NCBI GenBank assembly: GCA_022701365.1
Contig: JAKUHH010000108.1
Location: 309,821 to 373,820 of the forward strand
Source of the DNA: Mycocentrospora acerina
Taxonomy: Eukaryota > Ascomycota > Dothideomycetes > Pleosporales
Reading direction: 5' to 3'
Length of the DNA: 64,000 nucleotides
Shown here piece after piece: positions 34,392 to 45,109 of the stretch. Below the pieces are notes generated by a model. That model had not been told where the DNA came from. It did no database searches and saw only the letters and a program-made list of their open reading frames with translations. Position 1 is the stretch's first letter, and each line of letters begins with the position of its first letter. Position numbers and translations under genes: made by a program.

Positions 34392-34799
34392 GCGGGGTGA
34401 AATTGGGGTTAGACATGGTTAAAAAAGGGTAAGCTATGGAAAAGGAATTAGCATTGGATATTTGAGAAGGCTTTGTTCACAATTTGATGAAGGTGAAAGA
34501 AAAAAACAGTTCAAGATGTGCTGCTCTGATTTCCGCAATCGATTAATTGCAGCAGGCTTTTTGATCGTACCTGCTCCAAAATATTGAAAAAGGCATAACA
34601 TTTACAAGGGAATTCACATTGGGCCATAAACATGAAAATGGTGGGGTATCAAAAATGCTTTTAGGCCAAGCCTGCTTCCATTCAATGTCCTAGGCTATGC
34701 TGCCCCAGCGAAGTCATGTCGAAACGCCATAAGCCGTAAACCGTAGATCCGTACCGCCCACAATCAAATGCCAGCAATCCTTTTTAGTATAGAAAGCTT
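34392..34799. other. convergent intergenic region, dehydratase / RPS19
   Basis: About 400 nt between two stop codons. It presumably holds both 3' UTRs. Nothing else is seen. Confidence 0.7.
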
Positions 34800-35558
34800 C
34801 TACTCGTCATCCTCCTCCTCCTCAGCCTCGAGGGTGGTCTGGGCAATACGGTCCAAATCACGCTGGCCGGACTGTGTGATGCGGCGGCCACCCTTGTCCT
34901 CATCCTGCTCGAGGACACCGATCTTCTCGAGAGCCTGCATGACCTTGCGGTCGACGGAGCCGGAAGCATCGACGTGGTGGGAGGGGCGCGAGCCGCGGTT
35001 CTTGGTGGAACTGTTTCTGTTAATCTCCATCTTCCCGGGCGCAGCGTCAGCAGGAATATTCGTACCCGTGGACCTTGCGGAGACGGCCAACACCGACGGT
35101 CTTGCGCATGTAGACGTGGCGGGCGACGGCAGCGGCGCGGACGTAGAACCAGTCGATGTCCTGGGGAGGCAGCTCGTTGGAGTCTACACATCATTAGACA
35201 CAGGACCGGTGTGTCGCAGTCAGTGAGTACGTACGCGAAGTCTTGACAGTATCAACCCAGCCTGTAGATAAGGGTCAGCAAGCTGAAGTTATCCCCCAGT
35301 CACGGGATTCAGGCTTTTATTTCACCCGCTGGATTGACACGAACCTGGACTGTGACGAATTAGCATATGAAATATCTAAGAAGTTTGGGGGCTGAAGACT
35401 TACATGGGGAGCTTTCCCTGCCTCTTCAAGAAAGCAGCATAGCTGGCAATGAACTTCTGCGCCTGCGGGGGTTGTCAATTCGCTGCTCCTGCTGGTGTGC
35501 ATCCTCGTGGAATCTGCCAGTCGCGTACCTCGACGTCCTTGACGGTAACACCACCCAT
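34800..35558 (-). CDS. RPS19: 40S ribosomal protein S19 (eS19)
   Basis: Predicted 149-residue small-subunit ribosomal protein; the family length is 140-155. Exons on the minus strand: 35529..35558, 35404..35462, 35345..35349 (5 nt), 35235..35261, 35066..35183 and 34800..35010. All introns are 51-83 nt GT-AG. Conserved S19 blocks are all present: VKDVEAQKFIASYAAFLKRQGKLP, PGWVDTVKTS, DIDWFYVRAAAVARHVY, VGVGRLRK, NRGSRPSHH and RKVMQALEKIG, with an acidic C-terminal tail. The 5-nt exon is required: skipping it puts a stop in frame, while including it restores KLPIPGWVDTVKTS. Six exons in 760 nt is typical of ribosomal protein genes in these fungi. It is convergent with the dehydratase paralogue. 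Confidence 0.96.
35345..35349 (-). other. 5-nt microexon of RPS19
   Basis: TCCAG on the minus strand, flanked by CACAG upstream and GTTCGT downstream. It gives the last base of Ile, a full Pro codon and the first base of Gly in the conserved PGWVDT block. Confidence 0.85.
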
Positions 35559-37341
35559 TTTGTCGGTTTTGCTGAGGATCGTGGGGTTAGTTGAAAAGAG
35601 GTGTTGTAGTCTGGCCGAGCGGTTCGAGGTTAAGAGCGAGTTGTTGATCTGAAAATGAGATGCGCTCCGTGTGCGTCGGCAAATAGATCTAGCGAGTTCC
35701 GCTAGCGTCTTGGCTCGTGAACGAACTATGCGCCGGGGTTGCACCTATTTAAGCGTTTGCTTTCCAAAGATGATAACATTCAAATACCTCTCAGAGTTAT
35801 TTTGTAGATCACTAGGCATTTAATTCTCCTGCATTATCTTCGGATTGTGCTGGCAGATGAAACGTAGGATGAACACAAGTCAAGAATAAACTCAATTCCT
35901 GCGGTCATCCTTGATCAATCTCCAAGTTGTATTTTGCATCAACTGCGCTTCAAAATTTGACAAAAAGTCTTTCAGAAGAAGGATGTCGGGGGTTGCCAGA
36001 AATAAATCGTTAATTGTAACCGAGCATTGGGGGCCTGAAGACGAGGTGCTTCGCCAGGACACATCAGATGCCCAAGATTGTTTGCCATTTGTTCATCTTT
36101 CAAACACAACGAAGTCGTCAGTTGAGGATTTGTAAGATGGAGGCAGCTTGATAGGTGTATCATTTGCAAAATTGAGTTGTATGTAATCAATATCATTGGT
36201 TTCCATCTACTACGTTAGAATGTAACTTCACGGCCAGCCAGGGACACTAGGCATAACCTTTAGCACATCGCTTTTGACAATATTACCAAGCATTAGCGCG
36301 GATACCGCCGATTGGCTTTAATGAGATGGACGTTACGTCACGTCTGAAATGATCTTTGCATATAATGGCAGATGTGACTGATGAGGGCATTGAGCATCGT
36401 TGATACTGACGCAGGATATCTGAAAAGACTTGGTGACAATGCTCCGCAGAGATTGTCATTGTGAAGACCTTGTTCGACGTGATTGGAACTTGTCTCATGC
36501 CGTAGCAGGTATTATTTGTAGTGGAGTGATTGTTATTGCGCTCCGTCATTGGAGCACTCTAATAATAGCGCTTCAGCCAACCCTCGAACAATCGGAGATG
36601 TCATGTCTCAGAGAAATTGACAGCGGGCTCGCTCTTCGGCCCGGCCCTCTTTGTAGCACAAGTCTGAATAATTAGGTGGCTGAAGGATACCCATTTCGGC
36701 GCGTGCGCACGTGATGCAGAACGGTAATATTATCGGGCAATTGCCGCGGAGCCGGGAATAATCGTTATGTCGCGTTCCATCCGTCTGTACATCGTGCATA
36801 CGAATTAGTGTAGGTAGTACAGGCATTGTCAACTTGGTGAAAGCGAGTACGAGCACGCAACATTTTCCTAACTATCCCACCCCAGCACTTTTGCTGATGA
36901 CCTGCCTTTTCAAACAGCGCATGCAAGATGCTATCCACTGTGACAATACACTGCGCAAACAACGATAGCTCAGCGGGCGTTTGAAGGCGTGCAGAGTGAC
37001 AATGTCCGGCTCGTCGACCCCTCAATTAGTGCACGTCCGCGGGTTTTGGAAGGAGATCGGCCTTATCGCGCAGTCTTGGTGAGTCCTGCGACGTTGTGTC
37101 TCACTGCCTGCTACTAGTTAGGTCCGTATATGGCCCTGCTAGATACGAGTTCGCGTCAGACGAATGCAAAGTGGGTAATTGGGAGTGACAGCGGAAGCGT
37201 AATGGGGGCGCGATCGATGGGGACCGGCTTTTTGGCAGCGCGCTCCAGAATTGACGGAGCTCTGGGTATATCTAGCATGACGCAGGGTCGGCTCGCGCCA
37301 GCTGAGGGCCAGTCACCCAACTCAGTCATTCCCTTCACACA
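35559..37341. other. divergent intergenic region, RPS19 / hydantoinase
   Basis: About 1.8 kb with no gene I can support. The part from about 35.8 to 36.6 kb is AT-rich. Open frames under 90 codons show no domain or splice-supported extension. The last few hundred bases should contain the hydantoinase-gene promoter. Confidence 0.6.
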
Positions 37342-40300
37342 ATGGCTTCTGGGTATAGGTTGGGTGTAGATGTTGGCGGGTGAGTGTTATTTTATCTGCT
37401 CTTATTCGTGGTACCTGGGACAATGGCGTTGAACAAGATGCGCGTTTGAGGTACAAGCGCAGGCGCAGAGGCGCATCACAGCCCCGCAGCTCAATACTGC
37501 AATGTTCGCATGGATGGTGCAGGACAAGTGACTGACGCGCATGCAGGACCTTTACAGACGTCTATGTCATCACCCCCGACGGCGAAGCGGTGCGCGCAAA
37601 AGTACCCACAAACACCTCCGACCAGTCCATAGGCGTGCAGGAAGGTGTCTCGCAGGCGCGCAAGATCCTGAAGGAAAGGTACGGCTGGGACGGGAAGTTC
37701 GAATACATACATCATGGCACCACGACAGGCACAAACGCGGTGCTTGAGGGTAAAGGCGCCAAGGCTGGACTTATTGTGACAAAGGGACACAAAGACATCC
37801 TCACTGTGCGAAGGAGCCAGATTCCAGGTGGGCTGGGCGCATGGATCAACTACGAGCAGCCTGCGCCCCTCGTGCCCCTGGAGCGGACAGTCGAAGCAAG
37901 AGAGCGCATCCAAATCAACGGCGACATTTTCCATGAACTGGATGAGGAGGAGTTTCGAGAAAGCCTGCAGGACCTCAAGAGGCAGCAGCCCCAAGCCATT
38001 GCTGTTTCGCTACTCAATTCCTTTAGCAATAAGGTTCACGAGGACAAGATCCGCTACATCTTGAACGATGAATTTGGCCCCGATGTCGAGGTCGTCACGT
38101 CTACAGACGTTCTGCCTGAGATACAGGAGTACGAGCGCACAGTCACTACAGCGGCGAATGCTATTGTCAAACCCGTTGTTAAGAAATATATGCAAAATCT
38201 ACAGAAAAGCCTTGCCAAGGATACTGACACACTGCGCATTTTGAAATCAGACGGAGATCTCACCTCAGTCGACCTGGCAGGTGAAACACCCGTACGCATT
38301 CTTATGAGCGGTCCAGCTGGTGGTGTCAAGGCCGTCTCACATTTAGTCGCGAAGAACACACAGTACAAGAATCTGATTACATTTGATATGGGAGGTACAA
38401 GCACCGATTGCGCATTGTTGTCCGGCACAGATGTAATAATTCGACGAGAGACAGAGGTTGGCCACTTGTCAGTCAGAGCGCCATCAGTTGATGTCAGGAC
38501 GGTCGGGGCTGGCGGTGGCTCAATTGCCGTTTACAACGAGTTCTCGAAGAACTTCCGCGTTGGCCCAGAATCAAGTGGGGCCACCCCTGGGCCTGCAGCA
38601 TACGGCAAGGGCGGCACGCAGGCGACCGTTACCGATGCCAATCTGGCATTAGGCTATCTTCCATCGAAGCTACTGGGTGGTACATTCCAGCTCGATGTTT
38701 CTGCATCAGTAGCTGCTGTGGAGTCGATTGGCATGCAAATGGATATGGATGTTACAACAGCGGCCGAAGGCATTATTGACTTGGTAAACGAAACTATGCA
38801 CGGTGCCCTTCGGCTTGTCTCCGTTGAGCAAGGCTACGATCCTCGTGATTTCGCCCTTGTAGCGTTTGGTGGAGCTGGTCCTCTGCATGGTAACTCATTG
38901 GGCAAACTGCTCGGCTCCTGGCCTGTCATCGTCCCCCCCAGCCCTGGGGTACTATGTGCCCAAGGAGATGCAACCACCAAGATGTCTCATGAGCAAAGCT
39001 GCACATACATCAAAGTTTTTGCTGAAATCACTGCAGAAGATCTCATTAAGACATTGAGTGACCTCAAGGATGGCAGTGTGAAGACGATGAAGAACTCACT
39101 CAAGGATGAGAAAGCTCTTCTGAAGGTCGTGTATCAGGCTGACATGCGGTACAAAGGTCAGGCAATGACACTCACCGTTGATTTCAGTGAGGAGGATCTC
39201 AAAGACACCATGAAATTGCTTAAGCATATGCGGACCAAATTCAATGATCAACATGAGCATCAATTCGGCTTCTCTAATGTCACTGCCGAACTGGAGACCA
39301 TGCGTATGCGCGCAAAAGTGACCGATGCTTCCGAAGATGTCATCATCAAGCCTATTGAGAAGGCCAACAGCTCTGTGCCCCCCCAGGAAGCGATAAATTT
39401 TATGCAGGACATTGTGTATAAGGGCAAAAAAATCAGCGCCACCTTCTGGGATCGTACCAAAATCACAAAGGCTGGCATCAAAATTCCTGGACCCGCCGTT
39501 GTGACAGAGATGGACTCCAATACTCTCATCTTGCCTGGTCACTTCGGTGAGATTGATTCCATGGGCAATATTCTCATCTGGCCTGAACAAAAAAGAACTC
39601 AAAAAGTAAAGCATCATACCAAGGAGTCTGCAATAGCACTCGTCAACGAGCAACCCCTCATCGCCACTCTCATTGCGTCAGCACTTGGGTCCATCCGACG
39701 AGAAATGGACACCCTCATGCTACGTTGTGCTATGAGTCCAGCTATCCGAGAACAACAAGATGAATTCAACGTCATCACCAACACGCGCGGTCAGATGCTG
39801 GTCGGCCAATTTGGCAGTTTCATCACGCAGTTCTTGAATGGGTGGAAAGGTACAGTTGATGAGGGTGATGTCTTTGTCACAAACGATGTCTATCAGATAG
39901 ACGGTGCCGTGTCTCATTTGAATGATGTCATTGTCCTGCTGCCTATTTTCTTCAAACACAAACTTATCGGTTGGGCTGCCAATTTTGGCCATCTAACTGA
40001 CATTCAAGGTAAAGTCCCTGGCTCTATGAGTATCAACGCCAGTACTATATTCGAAGATGGTCTCCAGATTCCCATCTGCAAGCTCTACGCGAAAGGCGTT
40101 TACAACGAAGGCCTTGCATCGGTATTCTTTCGAAATTCCCGTATGCCTGAATGGTTCCAAAGTGACTTAATGGCTCTTGTCACGGCATGCAAAACAGCCG
40201 CTACCCGTGTTTGCGAACTCTGCGACCGTTATACTTTCGAAGTGTATGAAGCAGCAGCAGATTATTTGCTTGAGCAAAATCGCTTCGCCATCAAGACCAT

Positions 40301-41743
40301 AATTGATGAGAAGATAGGTAACCAAAAGTCGAGTTTCACAGACTTTATCGACGACGACGGTCAAGGTATCGGCCCGTATGCGATTTCTTGCTCAATGCAA
40401 AAGTCTGGCGACAAACTGGTATTTGACTGGGACGGTACATCTCCCCAGTCAAATACGAGCATGAACTACTATTTGAGCATTACAATGTTCAAAATGTTCA
40501 TAGGCTATTACCTCCTCGCTATCTATGACCCTCACGCCGTAGTCAACGACGGCTTCCACGATCTTATTGATATAAAAATACCTACGGGAACTATCCTCCG
40601 TCCTGTTCGTCCTGCAGCTGTAAGCTGCCGCACACATCTCCTTGGTCGGGTAATGGATGTCATGCAAGCACTCTTTGGACAACATAACGAGGCGTATCGC
40701 TGTGCAGCAGGCTTCTCTGACTCGCCGCACTTGTTCTACTCTGGCTTCAAGCCTGACGGCGAGTTCTATCTCCTGTACCAGATTGGATTCGGCGGTGTTC
40801 CCGCACGGCCTATCGGTGATGGGCCAGACTGCCACTGCTTGTTTCCAGCGATAAAATCTATTCCTGCCGAAAACATTGAGTTGTATTTCCCCGTCATCAT
40901 TGAGGCCAATGAATCACTTCCGGATTCTGGGGGAGCAGGTTATTTTCGCGGTGGGAATGCGCAACGGACACTATACAGGTGGTTATGTGAAGGTGATGTG
41001 AGTATTCATGATGACCGATGGATGATCAAGCCTTGGGGTGTGAATGGTGGCATGCCGGGCCATAGATCGAGAAAAATCCTCTATCGAGATAACTCTTACG
41101 GCACAGAGAGGGAGAAGGAAAACATGGAATTGTGTAAGAGCAAGCAGGACTACATACACGTCTATCCTGGTAGGTCTACCGTGCTAATGCCTTTTTTCTC
41201 TCTAATCTCATACTTTCACTAGGTGACGTTCTCGAATGGATAACTTGGGGCGGTGGTGGGCTTGGCGATCCCCTCACACGGCCTGCCGATATTGTAGCAG
41301 CAGAAGTGCACCGCCGCCTCGTCACCATCCCTGGCGCAGCTAAAAATTATGGCGTTGTTGTTCGCAAAGATTACTCCGTAGATGAACCTGCTACAGCCAC
41401 TTTACGCGAAACAATTCGGGAGGAGAGGGAAGATGCCAAGCGAGTACCAAATTCGAATGGCGCTGACAAAAAGAAGACGACAGAGGAGACAACGCATGAA
41501 GAAAATGTGAATGGCGGTTTCAATGAAAGAAAGAAAGAAAATGCTGATAACCAAGTATTGTGGTACAATCGTGGTGGTACGATAAGAGAAGTCATGGCGA
41601 GGTGTGAGGAGGAAACAGGATTCAAGCCTCCGAGGCCACAGTGGGAAAAGAATCCGTATGGGCCGCATGTGGGACTACCATATGTGAAAGAATGGTATAA
41701 GAAGATGCGGGAAGGAGGGTTAGGCGTATGGGACGATGTTTAG
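37342..41743 (+). CDS. fused HyuA-HyuB hydantoinase/oxoprolinase family enzyme
   Basis: Predicted 1,393-residue ATP-dependent enzyme of the hydantoinase/5-oxoprolinase/acetone-carboxylase family. Exons: 37342..37379, 37547..41169 and 41223..41743; introns are 167 and 53 nt. The first half is HyuA-like: the VDVGGTFTDV phosphate loop is restored by the first splice, then HGTTTGTNAVLE, FDMGGTSTDCALL and GAGGGSIA. The second half (from about 690) is HyuB-like: AMSPAIREQQDEFNVI, TNDVYQIDGAVSHLND, HLTDIQGKVPGS, DGPDCHCLFPA and WGGGGLGDPL. The HyuA motifs look closer to hydantoin- and acetone-type enzymes than to true 5-oxoprolinase, so the substrate is left open. The length exceeds the usual ~1,290 residues because of a Lys/Glu-rich insert near the C-terminus (about residues 1285-1330). 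Probably cytosolic. Confidence 0.9.
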
Positions 41744-42060
41744 GAGTGTGGAAGATGGTAGAGGGATACGATGTCAAGGATGACGCCTACAGAGGATAGT
41801 ACAATACTGTACCAGGATAGCTTAGTTTCATATTTCAACAATAGTAAATACATTCTTGGTCTTCTAATACTTCTCTGCATATTGTTACTTGTGAAACTTT
41901 CATGCGGCTAACGGTGCACAATGATGCACACTATATTTCTATTTCAAGGAAGAAACGCACATTACAGCTTGCGTGTGAAAAGATATATCTTTATGTTTGT
42001 GTGAAAGATAAATATGCAGGTACGTTCCTTCAGTCTACGAGCGGTGGAAGTTGTACTACC
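41744..42060. other. short convergent intergenic region
   Basis: 317 nt between the hydantoinase stop and the stop of the first paralogue gene; no gene. Confidence 0.7.
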
Positions 42061-44382
42061 TCAGAAAATTGTCGCACTACGAAGCCGCTTGGACCTAGAG
42101 TAAGACAGATTGGGAGCATCCTCTTCATCAAAAATGCGTTTGAGTGATGAGTGGTCATTAGGAGTGATTGTAGAGCTCAATAGTTCGCTACAATGGCTCA
42201 ATGATGCCCGAAGATGCGTTTTTGGCGGCGCACAGGGCATTGGATACTCATTTGTCGATGGATCGTGGTGTGAGCTTGCTGTTGGATGAGTGCTTAATTC
42301 ACCTTGAGGCAGATGGAAGACTTTGGAGGCATGAGCCTGTTGCCCGAAAGTTCGCTGCGAAATCCAGAGGTCTGAATTTCCATGACTACGATTTTGATTC
42401 GAAGTCGGGGCGGCAGCCATATATTCTTCTTCTTCAGAAAAATCATCATAGACATCGACGGCTTTTCTCTTCTCCGTCTCTTCTTTCTTACCAATATTGT
42501 TTATCCCTTTTATTTTGCCTCTTCCCTCCGCAATGTACTCTTGACGCTTTCCATTTTGACTATGGTTCATCCTGGAGAGCGACAGTTTCTGAAGTGGACA
42601 TCTAACGGCTAGGTCGAGTCCTTCGCCTTTCATCAGCTTTTCGCAACGAGCTTTTGAATACCGAAGTAACAAACAAATCCCGTCCATACGATTCTTAAAT
42701 CCCAGATCTCGAGACTTCTTTACCTCTTTCATAGCAGTTGAATCATAGACGGCTAATATTAAAGGACCATTGATATGAAGCTGCTCAGCTATTTCAAGCA
42801 ACTTCCAACAAACCATTTCCATGGTTTCTATGCTGTAAAATTTTGTATGCGGATTTGCCCATCGATTTTTGAATGTGTTGGATTCTTTTTTGTCATTGCA
42901 CTCACTGATGTCTTCGAATGCATCAAGTAGCTTCACAACCCAATCTGCGCGATCCAAATCAGTTCGGGGTAGAGTAGGATCGTTAAAAAGAGGTACCCAG
43001 TCATGTTCAACTTCTCGATTAGCCATGGCGGCCTCAGCTTGGGCTAAGTTGCCAAATCTCAATTTTCGCCCCATCGATGGATCATCAGCAGGAATATTTC
43101 GCTGGGACTTGTTGGGTCGCATATTTAGAGAAAGCACAAGTCCATGGTCCAGGCTTGTGTGATAGTTTTCTCCGTAATATTGTTGTTCTGAAAATCCAGC
43201 TTGTGGTTTTAGGGGGGCTTGGGTGTCTACAATTTGTCTACAAGACGGCATTTGCCCGTCTCTCATTATTTTAGGTTGCAAATTACCCCCTTGATGATTA
43301 CTAAGTTGTTCGAATTGGGAACGAGAGTGTAATGAAAAATTGCCCTTGTGAGAGTGGTGATGTGTCGTCCCTTCATGCCCCAGCTGAGACGTTTGTGGAA
43401 TAGAATAACTCTCAGCATAATTATTAGAAGAGCTCAGCAAAGTTGATATGTCGTGTTTATTCTCATATGTGTGAGATGGCAGTGATCTCCTTGGCAAATG
43501 TTCCAAGCGTGCAGGGTTATAATGTCGTGTGCGATACGAATTGTTATGACACAGACGTTGCCAGTCACCTGCGGACTTTGTATCCCCAGTGATTGGCATA
43601 CTAACAATATCGGCTTGTGGGAATGAACGGTCGAGCTCAGGCTTAGGTGGCCCTTGCGAAATGTAGCGATTACCTGAGGCTATGGCATAACCAGCGTCAG
43701 GGGCGTAGGAGTGACTTTGATAAGATGGAACCTGATTTAAATTCATAGAATCGCACTCTTTATTTGTGGAAGAAGAAAATATTACTTTTTGACGGCGTAT
43801 ATTGTCTTTGTCGGTGTCGAGGGAAGAGAAAGATTCACAAGTATCGGTAAATGCGTCTATGTGAGAATTATGAGGATGCCGCGTATTATATCTGTCGCAT
43901 TGGGCATCGCCTTGGAAATTTAAATCTAGTATAGGAGTCTCGAATTTTTGAGAGCCTTCCAGATTTCGGGTGTTTTGTGTGCCTTTCATAGCCAAGTGGT
44001 CGCCACGGAATTGATCAAGTTGTAACAAACTTTGGGTGATACGCTCAATCTTTCGCAATTTTGCATGGTCAGTACGGTTGGTTGCGACGCTGAGATTTTC
44101 CTGGCCGCGGCTATAGGATGGTAGTGCGGGATCCTCAAATCTACGAGGTACGTGTGTAACGTGTCCAAGATCATTGATAATTCCACAAGGTGATGAAGAT
44201 TCTGATAACGAGGATGGCTTATCGGCGGTGCCATGTCTTTCGCGAGCCTGATGATGTGAACTATTAGAAGTGCGTGGTTCACCATCGCCGTTCTCTTTAT
44301 AGAGAATTATAGAGCTGTACAAACCGTCTTCTGTAGAACCATTGTTTACATTAAAGTTGTCGTTTTGCGTGACAAAAGGCAT
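42061..44382 (-). CDS. fungal protein of unknown function, paralogue 1 of tandem pair
   Basis: Predicted 773-residue protein, read as a single exon from the first in-frame ATG after an upstream stop. The N-terminal ~470 residues are rich in Ser, His, Asn and Gln and probably disordered. A conserved domain follows at about 475-600: WVVKLLDAFEDISE, then EMVCWKLLEIAEQLHINGP, RMDGICLLLRYSKARCEKLMKGEGL. The same pattern occurs in the next gene, and I recall similar domains as common in Pleosporales genomes under hypothetical-protein names. The C-terminus is charged and ends in a basic KRLRSATIF, which could help nuclear localisation. No function is known to me. There is no intron in the domain where the neighbour has one. 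Confidence 0.72.
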   Translation of the reverse strand: MPFVTQNDNFNVNNGSTEDGLYSSIILYKENGDGEPRTSNSSHHQARERHGTADKPSSLSESSSPCGIINDLGHVTHVPRRFEDPALPSYSRGQENLSVATNRTDHAKLRKIERITQSLLQLDQFRGDHLAMKGTQNTRNLEGSQKFETPILDLNFQGDAQCDRYNTRHPHNSHIDAFTDTCESFSSLDTDKDNIRRQKVIFSSSTNKECDSMNLNQVPSYQSHSYAPDAGYAIASGNRYISQGPPKPELDRSFPQADIVSMPITGDTKSAGDWQRLCHNNSYRTRHYNPARLEHLPRRSLPSHTYENKHDISTLLSSSNNYAESYSIPQTSQLGHEGTTHHHSHKGNFSLHSRSQFEQLSNHQGGNLQPKIMRDGQMPSCRQIVDTQAPLKPQAGFSEQQYYGENYHTSLDHGLVLSLNMRPNKSQRNIPADDPSMGRKLRFGNLAQAEAAMANREVEHDWVPLFNDPTLPRTDLDRADWVVKLLDAFEDISECNDKKESNTFKNRWANPHTKFYSIETMEMVCWKLLEIAEQLHINGPLILAVYDSTAMKEVKKSRDLGFKNRMDGICLLLRYSKARCEKLMKGEGLDLAVRCPLQKLSLSRMNHSQNGKRQEYIAEGRGKIKGINNIGKKEETEKRKAVDVYDDFSEEEEYMAAAPTSNQNRSHGNSDLWISQRTFGQQAHASKVFHLPQGELSTHPTASSHHDPSTNEYPMPCAPPKTHLRASLSHCSELLSSTITPNDHSSLKRIFDEEDAPNLSYSRSKRLRSATIF

Positions 44383-45109
44383 CGGAGAACAAGACTTTGC
44401 GTGGCTTGTTGATAGCAAACAAAGATAATTTTCTTAACGTAAAGGAAAAATTATCCAAACTATCTCATTCGTGAAGATGATGTTGAGTCTTTCTTTTTGT
44501 AAATCTTTGCGAACCTAACACTCCTTTAGGGACAAGGTTGATAAAATTATCACTCGAGAAGAATCAAATTTTGACAACATTGTAAGATACAGTCTTATCA
44601 CTATCTTTTTATTCGCTGAATCTTCTGAGAGCGATATCAACATTGTAGAAAGACCATGTCAGAAGAATCGCCACCAGGCTACTAGAATCATACGTCAGTA
44701 AGTCTTCACAACGAGCAGTGAAAAGCTGTTCTGTTGTGGAACAATATCTGATAGAATTTGACCTAGGGCATGAGATTGGATGTAGTGCATTCTAAAACAG
44801 GAATTGCTCAAGAACGAGAAAAAATCACATCAGAAGCGGTATAGTAACAAGAAATTAGATTCTCCAGCAACATCAGCATAGGTTTAAATATCAAGTTCGA
44901 GGGAAGTAATTACTTTGAAAGATTTACGTCTATCAACCTTAGAGCCTTGCGTTTCTAAGTCTAAGAAAGGATTGTCTTGATACAAAACATCCTCATCAGT
45001 TTGCAGTACGGGTTGTTGTTCCCACATCAACGCGAGACAGTGATTCCCTTTCCGAAAAATCTATAATTTCTCTCTAGGCTACCGGAGTCGTGCTTGAATT
45101 TTGCACGGG
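44383..45109. other. intergenic region between the tandem paralogues
   Basis: About 730 nt, AT-rich. It holds the upstream region of paralogue 1 and the 3' flank of paralogue 2. No gene is seen. Confidence 0.65.

Noticed and set aside
35605..35640. tRNA-like A-box (TGGCCGAGCGGTT) with GTTCGAG nearby
   Set aside because: The B-box-like bases overlap the A-box region and no cloverleaf or acceptor stem can be formed.
36960..37030. Second tRNA-like stretch (GATAGCTCAGCGGG … GGCTCGTCGACC)
   Set aside because: No matching acceptor or T-arm pairing; the B-box consensus is poor.
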